Positions 11,726 through 25,342 of a stretch of 64,000 nt of DNA are shown one piece after another (the stretch's first letter is position 1; the number at the start of each line of letters is the position of its first letter). The stretch comes from Todiramphus chloris collaris (taxonomy: Eukaryota; Chordata; Aves; Coraciiformes; Alcedinidae), in assembly GCA_025345505.1 (NCBI GenBank), contig JANVCC010000018.1, positions 57,805,341 to 57,869,340 of the forward strand, written 5' to 3'. The notes beneath the pieces are model-generated. The model saw only the letters and a list, made by a program, of their open reading frames with translations. It searched no databases and was not told where the DNA came from. The position numbers and the translations under genes are program-made.

Positions 11726-13391
11726 ATACATGAAGAATATCTTATTATGAGATTACAACTAGTCATTTGGATTAGAGAAAAAAGTATTATTTAAAAATCG
11801 ATATATTGAAGAAAGTAAAACCAATATTGGTTGAATCCAATATTATTATTAATATCTAAGTATATTAAGGAAGATAATACTGATGAAAAAACCCATCAAT
11901 TTTGGTGCAAATTTAACTATAGTAATTGGAGTTTCTTGCCAATTCTGTTAGCATGTTACTTTTTTTCACGCAGCATTTTAGTGTGATCCCTAGTAATGTA
12001 AATATTAAGAGTTCTGTGCCTTTCCAAGATTCTGGTCACCCTACTCTGAAGATGTGTGTAGTTCCTATGAAGGAGTTTTCCTTTTTTATCCTTGGATCTT
12101 TGCCAGGGAATCTGGTCTTGATTAGTGTTTAATGCATGGTGTGGACACCTAGGAAATAAGATTATCTTACTTGTCATTGATTTTGCATTGTTCATCAAAG
12201 TAGCCATTTTGTCTGGGAAGTGTTCTGCAGCCATAAATGCTCTAGGTAGGGTAAACTGATAGATAAACAGTGCAGTTCTCCTGTTAGTAGGACTACAATA
12301 CTTCAGAATCTAGATAGATTAAGGAGGTATATAAAGTGACCTATGGATATAGAAAAAATTCCCAGAAGATAGAGAGTTGTGGGAGAAAAAGTATACTGAA
12401 ACTTGCGCACTCATTGTGAAACCACCCTTAAATTTTAAGATAATTTGAACAAGTATTTGGAGACTGAGGGTATTATGGGGTGTAATACTAATAAAAGGAG
12501 TATTGAAGGGAGACAAAAAGTTTATATTGAAGGATTTCAGTACTTCTTCAACTATTAGACATTAATATTGGATTAGGAGTAGGGGACAATTATTCCTCTT
12601 TGATTTTGTATGGAGTTTTCCTGTGTCTTTCTGGAGCACCTTGTGATCGTTATATCAAGCCTCCTGTATTACATGAAATATGAGTTTGATGCAATAAAGC
12701 AACTTCTGCATTCCTAGAATCATGCTAAAATGAGATCAGGTAGCAGTCAGAAGTAAACAGCTACAGCAAACTGTTGAAATAGCTTCTAAGCTCTGTCTCA
12801 TATACACCTGTTGTATAAATAATGTTTCTTCTGGTAGAGTAGTCTGAAGTCCCTCACGAGGCTTGAGGCATGATGGAAGACTGCAAATCCCTACCCCCAT
12901 AATTTGCTTTGATCATATAATTCACTTAAAAAATAACAACAATCTGTCTGTTCTTAAAAGGCTTTGCTCCTATGATTTATGCACTGTTTGTTGTCAGTAA
13001 ACCTTGGAGACGGGAAAACCTATTTGATGGGTGCTAAAAATATTGAAATGCCTGGAATGGTGAATGAATGCTAAATGTTTCATAAAAGAAGTGGGGTTTT
13101 GTTGATTGCTTGGTTTTTAATTTTCATTTCTGTAGCAATTTTACTTTACTTCTGTGAAAAAGACTTAAAATAGCCCTTATAGAATGTTTTGGTCTGCTAA
13201 ACTGGAAACCAAAACTGTCTCTAGTTATTTAAAGAACAGAAGTTGGAAGAACATGGTCCATTATGTTCCCCTGTCATCATGACCTAATCATCATCTGGGT
13301 GTTAGGTTTAAGACATAAATTTTATTTTCATTCAGTATTTAGCCTCTTTGATTTACTAAATGTTAAAGGAACTTATGATATCCTTTGCTTT

Positions 13392-13427
13392 GTACCATGT
13401 GAGGTGATTGTACCATGTCAGGTGATT
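13392..13427. repeat. 18-bp tandem duplication
   Basis: GTACCATGTGAGGTGATT (13392-13409) and GTACCATGTCAGGTGATT (13410-13427) are directly adjacent and differ at one position. Probably a recent replication-slippage duplication. Confidence 0.85.
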
Positions 13428-13831
13428 GGAAACTGTGTTTTTGTTACACAGCTTCACAGACCAGCTCAAATGATAATGATCTTCAGTCAACACTGTTCTC
13501 ATCTGCTTTTTCTTAGAGATGACGACTTTCTTAGGCTTTATCTAACGCATCACAATTGTTTTTCAAAAGTATTATGGAATTACTGCCTTTAGGCATGAGC
13601 TGTAAATGGAGAGAGGGTATGAAGTGTAAAAAGACCATGGAAAGTGGACAGTATTGATTGAGCAATCTAGAAAAAATGTGTGAAGTAGTTCCTGGTAATC
13701 AGGGAAAAATGTCATAAGGAAGGTACTAAAATGCTTTCGCTAGAAATTGATCCATAGAATTGGCTACCCAGTTTCCAGATAATGTCACCTGTTCTGCCTT
13801 CAGGGAAGCTACCTGCCAATTCTTACTGAAT

Positions 13832-13869
13832 TTAATTTTGAATAATATGAATGATTAATTTTGAATAAT
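13832..13869. repeat. 15-bp direct repeat, period 23
   Basis: TTAATTTTGAATAAT occurs at 13832-13846 and again, identical, at 13855-13869. Confidence 0.8.
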
Positions 13870-15515
13870 TAGTGATTCCTCAGAATCAATAAATGTGTGG
13901 TCACTTAGGCATTAAGTAGCATAAAATATCCTTTGCAATAGAGCAAGACAGTAGATTTTCACTGTTCTTCATATGTACATTTCATACCAGTTACTTCTAT
14001 TTTTCATGATCCATTTGAACAAATGGGCCAACATAAAAGGAATTAGTCTTTTAGAAAACTTACAAGTTTACAATCTTGTCAGGATGCAATGATCCCAAGC
14101 TATTCTGTCATTTTGCAAAATCTTTGAAGAGCTTCATCAATTTTGTAACTAATCTTGTATACACTGGTCTCACTTTTTACAGCAGTCATTGCTTTTTTGT
14201 TTTGTTTTTCGTTACAGAAATTGTTACATACTTAGACTTGTATCAGGGACAAATGTATCTTACATGGTAGCGTGAGTTTCATTCTATACAGTTGCACTGA
14301 CCCATAGCAAGAAAGGAAGGGGAGTAACTGAAGTCTTATTTTTGCACTGCCTTTCAATTCTGCTAGGCTATTTGTTCTGTTCTCAAATTTGAACAAAACT
14401 CAGATGATTTGGAAATACTGAGATATTGTGTCTATGGAGAAGGAAGCTTCTGATACCCAGTAATTTATCAGCATGCACTAAAAGACTGTTATAGCATTGA
14501 GGTCAAGAAGATTCCTTTAATGAAGAAAAATTGCAGCATTCTGATTGTTCCACAAGAGAAATATAAAACAAAAAAACCAACAACAACAAAAAATTAATGA
14601 AGCATTTCAGGGCTGTTAGAGCTTGGAAGGAGTTTGATAGGACTTTGAGAGGAAAAGGGAGTTGGAACTTTCTTTGGAACTTGGAACTAGAAGGCAGAGG
14701 AAGGAAGCCACATGACAATCAGTGAGGCAGTCTTATCAAGGGAAGTTTTTCTATCTTGTGTCTGCACTCAGTGAGCTTTTGTCTGAGGTTCACATTCTAT
14801 TATTTAAACTAGATGTTATTTTTAGTTACTATTGTGCACTTCATGCGGATGAACAGTGCTTTAAAAGGAAAAATAAAAAGAGCTATCATAAGTGAGAAAT
14901 AAGATGGTCTTGGTGTCATGTATCAATATTTGAATTCTCTGTATTGCAAAGGAACAGTACATGACAGCCTTCTTAAAGAGGCATTTTGCATTCATACAGC
15001 TTTTTTTTGTAATTGCATCTGACTGTGTTAGTGAATCAGGCTCATGAGGTATGCAGTAATGATCTGTAGCAGAACTGCATTTCTCTGGCAACTCTGTTAA
15101 AAACATCTTGTGCGGTATGAGTGCATGTCATTGTCAAATTTCAAAGCTCTGCTGATTTGTTAGTTTTGGCAGAGTAGAGAAAACTCACATCTTTTCAAAT
15201 TCAGGTAATAATTTTTCTTTAGGTCTTGCTTCTAATTATTGTCACATTGAGCTCCTCAGATGTTTATTTCAGATTAAAATGTGGACACACACAAAATCAC
15301 CACTACCAACAAACAACAACAAAAAGTAATTCTTTTCCAAATATGACATTCATTTTAATCCTTGGGAGCTTTTAAGAAGTTGCTGGTTTAAGATCACTGG
15401 TCAATTTGTTTGTGAGAAATCTAGAACTGGTATGGATAGCCAGGTTTGTCTGTCTCTGTTCTTATCTTTTCCAACATATTGACTTCTTTTTGGGGATAAT
15501 CTTGTACTATATAAC

Positions 15516-15535
15516 TTTTTTTTTTTTTTTTTTTT
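15516..15535. repeat. Poly(T) run, 20 bases
   Basis: An uninterrupted run of 20 T on the + strand. It could be the reversed tail of an old minus-strand retroposed sequence, but I recognise nothing downstream that supports this. Confidence 0.9.
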
Positions 15536-18500
15536 AAAGTGTTTGAGGCATAGCTTCATTGGATGGTGTAAACAACTTTACCTGGTTGGGGGATGCTGGA
15601 ACGTTGGGGCAACTGAGTTTGGAGAGGCGGGACAGAGGGCAAGGTCCTGTATAACCACAATGAGGATAGCAGTGGGTGTAAATGTGCGTATGAAGAAGTG
15701 TACTTAGTACATATATTTGTGCGTTAGCTGTGCCAAGGGGGGAACGATTTTTTTTTTCCCATTAATAAAATGGATGCAGAGTTTTACACGTGGCATCGTT
15801 AGCTTGGAGTGGCAATGTTGATATTGCTTTTAACCAATTCCCGTTTACCCACAAAAATCCCTAGTTTGAATGAAATTAGACCTCTAATCAGCTTGTGGAG
15901 TACTTATGGCATCAAAGCATGATATACACAGCAGCTAGTATAGGGGAATGCTGAAGCAAGGTAGGATTTCAGTCACCTCTTTTTCAGAATCTTCTGTGGA
16001 CTAAGCCACACCTTTGGATACAGCTGGCTCATGCTTTTGTAACACATCTCACAGCAGCTCGTTCTACACTCCCGCTGTGGAGGAAGGGATTCTAGACCCT
16101 CATAATCCTGATAAGTTGCAATATATTCCTTCCTTTTATTTTTTGCTTCTTACCTTTGTTGAGTAGGACTTTGGAAAAGGGAGAGCAAATCTCCAGACCT
16201 CTACATGCCTTATATTTGGGAAGTCTTTTATGACAGGGTACTGCTGTCTTCTTGTAGTCATTTTGTACACTTTGATGGACACCGTTACTTTAGTTTTCTC
16301 AGCTTATCTAAGGGACATGGGGCCCTAGACAAAAAAGATACCATGATTCTTTGTTCCTCTGGCTTGGGAGGGCTTCTGATGAAAATGTAGGTTTGACAAA
16401 TTTTTAGGTGACTAATTTTAAAAAATAGAAATGAAGCTGATAAAGACACACTGTTGTTTGGCCTAAGTTGCAGTATGCATTATTTAGAACTTGTGTGAAC
16501 TTTTTGGAGTTCAGATCCCTGCTTTGTTGTTGTTACTTCACTAAATTTGGGGCTAGTAGCTTGATACTTTTTTCATACATGTGTCAGTTTTTTCCCTCAA
16601 AGATTTACTACTGTAAATGCCACTACCATATACCCATTAACATTTTGTTACAGTTTTAATTTTTAAAAGTACTCCTATTAAACACATTCATCTAGATTTC
16701 TTATTACATCTGTTTTAGCTATACTCACTTTTCAGAATATCCATCAAAATAAATGATTTTTGCCTTATAACTCATTTAAAAAAAAAATCACTTTGATGCC
16801 ACAAATAATGCAGAGTTCTTTTATTTATCCCACTTTAAATTCTTAATGGGCATTCAGATCACATGTACTCCTTTTCAGTTATAACTGGGTAGAAGTGCAA
16901 AGCCCTAAGAAAGCAGTGGAAGTGTCTTAAAACCCCAGTAACTCAAAGGTTTATAGTATTTCTTATCCATGCAAATTTCTCTTCTGTTTTTCTTATTTTT
17001 TTTAAGGCAGTATATTTACAAAATTACTTTGAGTAGGCTGTTACTTTAAACTATGCTATTCCTTTAGACTTACTGCCTAATTTTAAATTGCATTTGCTTC
17101 TTTGTAGAGATAATTTATGCATAAAGCCTTGTTATTACCACTCCATCTGAGTTTAAAAAGTTGTCCCAGTGACCAGTATAGCAATGTGTTCTAACTATTC
17201 AAGAGCACAGAAACTGTTTTAAATAAGCAGCGTATTTGAAGCAGTGGCATATTGACAATAATAAACACAGAAGACATCGAAGTTTTAATTTGGAAAGAAA
17301 ACCTATGCTTTGGATAGACATTTTATCCTCATTGTCACTGTGAAGAATGGCTGTCATTTTAGTTGTAAGAAAATAAAGGCCTCGACAAACATTAAAATAA
17401 TATCAGAACTTAATGTAATCTACAGTTAAGTGATACAAAGACATGAAAATCAGTTTGTGATTGTGTATGCTGAAATACTTTGTGGTTCTTGTGTATTGTA
17501 TACCTTGGGAAGAAATTGTCAGTGATATGCTAATTCTGTCCTGGAGGAGAAACCAACTTTGGGGCTTTATGGATACATAATGTTTCTGTGTAAACCCAGG
17601 ACGTCTTGTCAGGGCTGAACTTGCAGGGAATGTGTTTTGATCAATCCTGTTCAACAAGAAAGCAAAATAACAAAATCGTAAAAACCAACATGATGTATTA
17701 AAAACCATTTCAACAAATAAAGCATTGACATCTCATACCAGATTTGCATAGGTACATTATGCTTTCTTAAAGATCTCCTTTTTTGCAATTAAGTTGATGA
17801 TGATTTATTTATATTTTTATTTTCCATAGGATCAATTGCATTGGATATGGTGAAGTTTTTGCAGAAGCCAGACATGTCAAATGCCATACTGAGGAGAAGA
17901 CAATGATTTTGAGTTAGATACTGAGGAAAATTTAATATTGGACCTTTGTTTTTTTTTCATGAGGGCAAGGTTGATTCTCTTCACTGTGACAGCCCAGTAA
18001 CTGCTGTCAGACAGTGTATTGGCCAAAGGTCATGAACTCTCAGATAGGCAGATTAGCTTGGAGGTATTTTCATGTCAGTAGGATTTGACCCTGACAGTAA
18101 TGAGTTGTATGCATCCCAGGTATGGTCTGGGATTTTAAGGTGGTCTCCTTTTCAGAAGGGTGCAGGATGTTCTCCCCTGTTTATCTGTCTTGAGAACATT
18201 TGACCGTTACTGGTCCTGCCTTCTATATTTTGACACTGCTGCCTGTAAAAAGCAGTAGATTAACCAAAGCATTGGAAGTACTGCTTCATTTTTCCCTTGC
18301 AGCTCTGCACAGTGTGCAGCTTTGCACATAATCTGGATGGCTGGACATTTGATCAAAGTATAAGGGTCAGTCTGGTATTTTTATCTGAAGATTCAGTAGG
18401 TGACCCTAGTGACTTTTTTTATACGTGAAGCAAACTGTTCTAATATTAAAACACCTTATGAAAGTACTGTAGAACTGTAAAAGTAAATGCAGGAATAGAG

Positions 18501-20069
18501 ATCAGCTTTCAAAATTTAAGGCAGTCAGGTGAGACTTACCCACAGGCTAAGGCTGGCTAACAATGTTTAGGTAAAGTGGTGCTATGTCATTGTCATGAAA
18601 ATCAAGATGTACACATCACATCCTGAGGCAACCTTTCAAATCAGTACTGTTCAGTTTTGTTTGGGCTGAGTATGGGAATCTTTTATTTTTATTTGAAAAG
18701 GGTATTATTAGGATTGGCAGTTTTGATGTTTGCCACCTTTTTTTTGGAGCGTGGGTTTTCTGTTGATGTGTTTATAAACATATTTGCAAAATGCACATGC
18801 CACCAGGTTTCTGCCTGGTTCTGTATTTAGCTGTCATTGGAATACTCCAACAAACATCTGTAATAATAGTTGAACTGGGAAGAGTGACCATGGGCAATAT
18901 ATTTTGCAACTTTTTAATCACTTTGAAAACACTTCTATGTTTTTTAGTGTGACTACTCATGTGACAAATTTCATTATGCGAAGGGGTTTGCATCATCAGG
19001 CATCCAGCAGGGAAATAGACTTTAAATGGTGGATTCCACAAGGTCACTAGAAAACGAAGCAAGAAAAAGTATATTTTAAATTACAGAAGATCTCTTAATA
19101 GTGCCCTTAATATTAGGGCTGAGCACAAGTTGGTTGAAAATTAGCTAGTTTTTACTGGGGGCATCTGGAATTCTAAAGCGTTAAAGAAAATTTGAGTTGT
19201 CTTCTCATATTCAAATATTTTGATATTGTTCCTATGGGACACCTAACAACGTTTGTGCAATAGCTTTCTCTTTCCAGTACTTTTTAGGAAAATTCTCTTG
19301 ACTTCATATCTCCTGCCAGATTCTGCTGTATTAAAAAAATCCCAAACAACAAACAAACCAACAAACACCCATAATATTTTTTTTTCTTCTTTACCTTACA
19401 TGTTTTAGATAGATTTGTGTCTAAGCAGTTAAGAAAGTTTTACCTTGCTCTATTGGAATCTGGGGGGAATACAGAGAACTTTAGTTCAATTCGGGCAGAT
19501 ACTGAATTCAGAGAGCTGGCAATAAGTCTTCTGAAGTACAGTGAAGTCTGAAGCAGTAACTGAGTTCATTCAGCTGAGTAAAACCACACTCCACTTTCAG
19601 AGGGGAGGATGCAGGCAATTCCACACTATTTTCTTTGAAATATTATGAACTGTAGTTCTGGAGTTATGTAGAATACATCATCTAAATATGGGGCAGATCA
19701 TTCCTTCTACAGCTGCTCACTCTCAAATGTTGAGTTTTTCATTGGCTAATGAGAAACCTCACATGGAGAACAAATGATGTGAGTGGGCAGATTTTAAGAT
19801 GCTCTGTTTTATTACTGATTGCAGTTTTATGGTAGAAAACTACTTATTCTGAATTGCCATCATCACGGTTACACTATTATGGCTGATATTCAGAGATCCC
19901 ATTTTGCTGGTAAACTTTTAAGTGGCAGAGTAAGGTAATCATCACAGAGTGGTAAAGGATGCCTTCTCTGGGTAGTTGTCTCCAAGTATTGCCTCCATTC
20001 AGAAAGAGCTGTGTGTTGTACAATTAATCTACACAAGTTGTATCACAGGCCCACTTCAGAGCATGACTT

Positions 20070-20130
20070 CCCCCCCCCCCCCCTTTGTTTTTGGGTTTTT
20101 TTTTTTTGTTTTTGTTTTGTTTTTGTTTTA
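20070..20130. repeat. Poly(C) plus T-rich low-complexity block
   Basis: Fourteen C (20070-20083) pass into T-rich sequence with regular G interruptions (TTTTTG units) up to about 20130. Such a block often causes sequencing or assembly length errors. Confidence 0.9.
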
Positions 20131-20611
20131 AAAGGTATACCAAAGTTTCCACCTTATGCATAAAGTACTGGAGAAGATGAAGAGACTGAGATAAGTAATT
20201 TGAGAGAAAACATTTAGTAAATGAGACTTCAGAATATTTGTTTCTGCCTTATTGTTGTCCCTTCTAAGATTCTCGTCTAAAAACAGTGTTGCCTCCTTCT
20301 TACATTGTCCTATTATGTTTATTTTTTCCTGGATTTAGAAATCAGACAAAATAAAATTGGAAACCCATATTTTCATGAAGTAGTTTGTGATTACCTTCAA
20401 ACTAGTGAGGCCAGAGTCCCACCCTTGTCTTAGTAACTGTTTGAAAAAAGCTTTGCCTTTTCTTATTTGTTTAGTGATGCTTTACAAATATATACTTCAC
20501 AATCAATATTTCTAATAGAAAAAAACACATTTCCTACTACCAGTATCACAAATGTGAAATAAGGTGTTCTGATGCATTCAGTTTTTACCCTTGTGAAATT
20601 ACATGGGAAGA

Positions 20612-21420
20612 AAAGGAGTTGTCGGATGTGTTTACCAAGCCTCTCTCCATAATTTACCAGCAGTTCTGGCTAACTGGGGAGGTCCCAGTGGACTGGGGCG
20701 TAGCAAATGTGACTCCCACCTACAAGAAAGTCCAAAAGGAGGATCTGAGAAACTGGGGACCTGTCAGTCTGACCTCAGTGCCAGGAAAGGTCATGGAGCA
20801 GATCATCTTGAGTGCCATTACACACCATATACAGGACAATCAGGCGATCAGGCCCAGTCAGCATGGGTTTATAAAACTCTGGCCAGATGGCTGTGCCCGA
20901 AGAGTAGTGGTGAACAGAATTAAATCCAGCTGCTGTCTGGTCACAAGTGCCGTTCCTTACGGCTCTGTATTGGGACCACTTCTGTTTAACATCTTTATCA
21001 AGGAACTTGAGGAGGAGATAGAATGCACCCTCTGTAAGTTTCCAGATGACACCAAGTTGAGTGGGAGTATCAGTCTGCTTTAGGGTAGGGAGGTTCTACA
21101 AGAGGGACTTGGACAGACTGGATTGATGGGCTGAGGCCAATCCTATGGGCTTCAACGAGGCCCAGTGCTGGGTCCTGCACTTGGGCCACAACAACCCCAG
21201 GCAATGCTGCGGGCTTGGGGATGAGTGGCTGGAAAGTTGTCTGGCAGAAAGGAACCTGGGGGTGCTGATCGAGAAGCAGCTGAACATGAGCCAGCAGTGT
21301 GCCCAAGTGGCCAAGAAGGCCAGCAGCTTCCTGGCTTGTTTCAGAAATAGTGTGGCCAGCAGGACCAATGAGAGGATTGTCCCTCTGTACTCAGCATTGG
21401 TGAGGCCACACCTCGAGTAA
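20612..21420 (+). pseudogene. CR1 ORF2 reverse transcriptase fragment, broken
   Basis: The first part (about 20619-21083) contains [20 protein letters not shown], the block [17 protein letters not shown], the deletion described for the element, then [12 protein letters not shown] and FPDDTKLSG. The FADD polymerase motif of the family reads FPDD here (about 21039-21050). The first catalytic Asp block (DFSKAFD in the family) is absent because of the deletion. A stop lies at 21081-21083. The C-terminal part continues in another frame at 21145-21420 with [25 protein letters not shown] and [12 protein letters not shown], ending in TAA. No active enzyme can be made. Confidence 0.9.
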
Positions 21421-21930
21421 TGCATTTGCTTTTGAGCACCTCAATAGGAGAAAGACCTCGAGGTGCTGGAGCAGGTCCAGAGAAGAGGAACTAAGCTGGT
21501 GAAGGGCCTGGAGAACAAGTCCTGTGAGGAGCAATTGAGGGAACTGGGGCTATTTAGTCTGAAGAAAAGGAGGCTGAGGGGAGACATTATCACTCTCTAC
21601 AACTACCTGAAAGGAGGTTGTAGAGAGGGTAGGCACTGATATCTTCTCACAAGTAATTAGTGATGTAACAAGAGGGAATGGCCTCAAGCTGCACCAGGCA
21701 AGGTTTAAACTGGACATTAGGGAAAATATTTTCACTGAAAGGGTTGTCAGGCATTGGAACAGGCTGCCCAGGGAGGTGGTTGAGTCACTATCCTGGATGT
21801 GTTTAAAAGCCATGTAGATGTGGCTTTTGGGGGTGTGGATTAGTGATGGACTTGGTAGAGTAGGGCTGATTGTTGGATTTGATGATCTTAAAGGTCTTTT
21901 CCAACCTAGACAGTTCTATGAAAAAAAAAA
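20612..21930 (+). mobile_element. CR1 LINE copy 2, 5'-truncated with internal deletion
   Basis: Starts inside ORF2 at the reverse transcriptase and runs to the CR1 3' end (GATGATCTTAAAGGTCTTTT, then CAGTTCTATGAAAA at about 21910-21925), finishing in a short A run. GC is clearly higher than in the flanks. Internally the sequence passes from CATGGGTTTATAAAA to CTCTGGCCAGATGGCTG near 20868-20890, where intact CR1 elements have a further roughly 200 bases encoding the first catalytic motif. A typical 5'-truncated avian CR1, later damaged. Confidence 0.95.
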
Positions 21931-23424
21931 GTTAAACCCAATGCAATGTAAATGACTGACTGGTATTTGAAACAAAACCTCATTAAATACTTGAAAAAGC
22001 ATGGTTCTCCAAGTACAAGAGATAATTTAATGCTTTAAAAAAGGCTAATTCAATGAAATAAAAATGACAATATAAACAAAAAATTACATAATAAATAACA
22101 GGAAAAAATTAACAATTATGAATAGATGTCTGAAAGCTAAATAAATCTGCAGAGGAAAACTAATCTTTTGGTATTGTGGATAAAGGAAATAAGAATTCTT
22201 TGAGAAGGAAAACATCCCTAAAAGCATTGGAATGATGTAGATCTTTATTATTTAAGGATAGGAATTGATGAAGTATTTTTAAGAACATTTCAATGCTAGA
22301 AAAAGTTTCAAGTCTTAAAAAGCTGTACCAGCATTTGAAAAGTGGAAGTAGGATGTTTCAGATAGTGGTAGGCAGATTAATGTTACCCTAATCCAAAGAA
22401 AAATCCTGGAGAGGAACTGATAGCTGGAGACAATCAAGATGCATGATACTTTTGGGATTAGTTAATAAGAAATTAGCTAACAAGAAATCCAGTGCTGGAA
22501 AATAGTTGTATGAAACAACTGCAATAAAATGTTTCTTAGGTTTTGCATTTTAACAAAGTTGACATATTTAGTGCTCTAAATTATTAAGTTTACTTTGATA
22601 AATTCAAGCTCATTAGAATTAGTATTCTGTAAAGACCAGTATTTCCCAGATTTAATGATAACTGATATCCCACAGAAACTGTAAAAAGAAAATCAGGTAA
22701 TGGGGTTATAACCAGGCCCAAAAGATCTTTTCTTATCCTGAGGCTGTTTGTCATCATTATAACATATATGCAAGGAAACTTGAATTATTTGCTAGTAAAT
22801 ATTATAGATGTCATAAACATTGGTTAAGCAACAATTAAACAAAATCAGATGGAGTATTACAGCACAGTATAGATTGTATGGTAGCATAATCTCACTTGCA
22901 GAGGTTGTACATTTATGAACAAATTATGTAAATAATATGTACATACATGCTACGCATACCCATTCAGAGAACTGAAATCTGGAGAAGTTGTCATGCAGCA
23001 AAAAATTTCAGTGCTGTGTGTAGCCAACTGTCCATAATGCAGATTCGTGGCTACAAGAGCAACAATTATTGTGTAGTACTTGAGAGAAAAATCAAATGAG
23101 TAGGCAGCTGTTACTGCACTGGCATTGGCACTTTTTTTCTGAAAAAATACTGTCTTAATTCTAGTAATGACATGTTCAAAAGGTTTTTGAGGTTGTGTGA
23201 ATAGTTGATAATTTACCTTTTTTTTTGTATGAACTTTTTTTTTTTCCTTACATTATTCCACATTAAAAAATCACCCTAATATCTGATGCTAAAATAAAAG
23301 TTCTCCTTTCTTTTCAGGTTTTTGATCACTTTACATTCTTTAAATACTTACAGCATTTTGACGTAAAAGAATTAATAAAGTGTTGAAGCAGAATGATTTA
23401 GATAAGAATTAGTTCAGCAGATTA
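21931..23424. other. Unique AT-rich non-coding DNA
   Basis: Very AT-rich sequence between two CR1 pieces. No gene, RNA or repeat recognised, apart from T-rich runs near 23218-23245. Confidence 0.6.
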
Positions 23425-23612
23425 AATCACAGAATCACAGAATCACTGAATCACTCAGGTTGGAAAAGACCGTTGGGCTCATTATGTCCAACCATTAGCC
23501 CTACTCTACAAGTCCACCCCTAGACCATGTCCCCCAACACCACATCCAAGCGATGTTTAAACACATCCAAGGATGGTGACTCAACCATCTCCCTGGGCAG
23601 CCCATTCCAATA
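23425..23612 (-). mobile_element. CR1 LINE 3' fragment (copy 3)
   Basis: Minus-strand CR1 3' end. It begins in plus coordinates with three AATCAC-type terminal units (AATCACAGAATCACAGAATC), followed by the diagnostic phrases GGTTGGAAAAGACC, TCCAACCATTAGCCC and CTGGGCAGCCCATTCCAA. Similarity fades at about 23612, before a CAATGTACC segment and a poly(T) run at about 23643-23658. Only the last 190 or so bases of the element are present, a strongly 5'-truncated insertion. Confidence 0.92.
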
Positions 23613-25342
23613 TTTCACTACCAATGTACCAAATATACTTGGTTTTTTTTTTTTTTTTCAATTTCAAAATGTAATTATATATATAAAAAAAGTTTTCCCC
23701 AAATCCGTTTCAGCTCTTGATTCTGTTGTATTTTTGGGCATGCCAAAAGACTAATCGTATCTTTATTGGAGGCATTTTCCTAGCTCAGCTGGGTATTGTG
23801 ATACAGGCATCTCCTTGTGAAAATCTATAGTCTAGGCACTGCATGTGACCGGAGTAGATGAAAATGTGTTCTTTGTGCTTTGAAGTCTAGAACTCTTTGC
23901 ATTAGTCCATCATCTCATTTTGACATTGTTTACAGCAATGAATGGAAAATACATTAGTTCTGAGGAGACAACCGAGATATAATTTTGAGAGGTTTTGGTT
24001 TTTTTTTCCCTGCAACTTAACTAATAGTTTCTTAGTCTGTGTTTATAGGTTTCTTAAATTTTCTTAAGTGGTTTTTTACTCTGTATTAGGGATGTCCTTG
24101 TTTTTCTTCTGAAAATAATCTCACTGCCCATTCAGATCTTTTTGGTGAAACATTTTAAAGATCTTGTAATAATTTGCATCATAGGAACAGAATTTGTAAG
24201 GAATGTTAAATTCTGAAAAGTTTTCCCAGTACTCAAGAAAAAAAAAGTACGGAATAAATTTAAAGTCCAAAAAATTTCAGCCACACTCTTTTTGTTCATG
24301 AAATTCTGATATGAATTTAGGATTTGTTTTTCTAAGTAAATCAAGCATGTACAAATTTGAAAGTGCTATCTTTAGAAAAATGTCAGAGCTTTTGAAAAAG
24401 TCTCTGATGGTTTTTTTTTTTTGTTTTCAAGAAAGCTGTCAAAATAATTTAAAATGCTTTGCATTTGCATTCCATGAAATTCATATGGCACAAAATTCCA
24501 GTAAGAGAGATCATCATGATTAGTGAATAATAGGGGCCAAAGGAAGCTGAATTAAGCTAGTGTCTCTGTGGTAAACATGTATTATCAGTATGCTTTTATG
24601 GGATTTGACCTGCTGCTTATCCTGCTGCAAAATAATCCTATTGTGCCAATAGAAGTTCTTGTAAGCAGAAGCCTAAGGTGAATTGACTCAAACTTAGAGC
24701 TTTTATACAAATACTACTTATTTGTATTGCAGCTGAAAGATGGTGAATCTGTCATTCAGATGTTGTTTAGCAATTTATTATGAATTATTTATTATTCTGA
24801 CATCTCTGTTCTTTTCCTGATATACAGGAAAATTGCTGGTGAAATGCAAGTGTATTTATGCAAATAGAAACTTGACTTAGATTAACTCAGTGGGATATGT
24901 ATTCTATAACAATAGCATGTTGTGTAGTTTTGTTTTTTTTTTTTTTTTTCTGTAAGACAGAATTTGATAGATTTTTTTTTTTCCTGAATTCCTTGTTTAT
25001 GTAAGGCAGATAGAAAGTTACCAGAAGGATATCTGTGGTCTTCTGTGAAATGCATGATGCAGTAAGCTAGACATAGAGAGATTTCCATGATCTTTCTATG
25101 TTCTTAAGTATTAACTCCAGAGAAACTGCTGTCTTTTTCAATCTGCCTTTTTCATTTATCCCAATTCATTTTTTGGACAAGTTATGTAAGTTCAAATGAG
25201 GTACATACTGCTTAATTAAAATACTTGCAAAACTACTTAGGGCTCTGGGGTTAGCATACTCATTCCATGTGAGTATGAGTGGCATTACATTCTCTCATTC
25301 TCTCCCAAATGTACCCTGAAAAACTGCCCATTCTTTTGGTTA
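23613..25342. other. Unique T-rich non-coding DNA
   Basis: No gene recognised. Several poly(T) runs occur (about 23643-23658, 24411-24421, 24931-24949, 24972-24982). Small open frames at 24132-24523 on both strands are without motif. Confidence 0.6.

Larger units (their letters stand above)
7042..20611. other. Long unique AT-rich non-coding region
   Basis: About 13.6 kb without a recognised gene or transposable element. It holds only small local repeats, listed separately (9781-9810, 11693-11725, 13392-13427, 13832-13869), and low-complexity runs: poly(T) at about 9708-9719 followed by C, poly(T) at 15516-15535, AAC-rich tracts at about 14570-14592, 15297-15325 and 19341-19370, and the C/T block at 20070-20130. 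The longest open frames (13263-13592 plus, 17403-17708 minus, 18772-19062 minus) show no motifs. A slightly GC-richer patch lies at about 15560-15760 with no feature I can name. Confidence 0.6.

Noticed and set aside
13263..13592. 109-codon + strand open frame
   Set aside because: It spans the 18-bp tandem duplication at 13392-13427, has no domain and no splice context.
15516..15800. Poly(T) run followed by GC-richer sequence, suggesting a reversed retroposed transcript
   Set aside because: No reversed polyadenylation signal next to the run and no recognisable coding remnant or target-site duplication.
17830..17950. Acceptor-like TTTTCCATAG followed by a 28-codon open frame
   Set aside because: No donor before or near the stop, and no polyadenylation signal close by. 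The acceptor alone is weak evidence.
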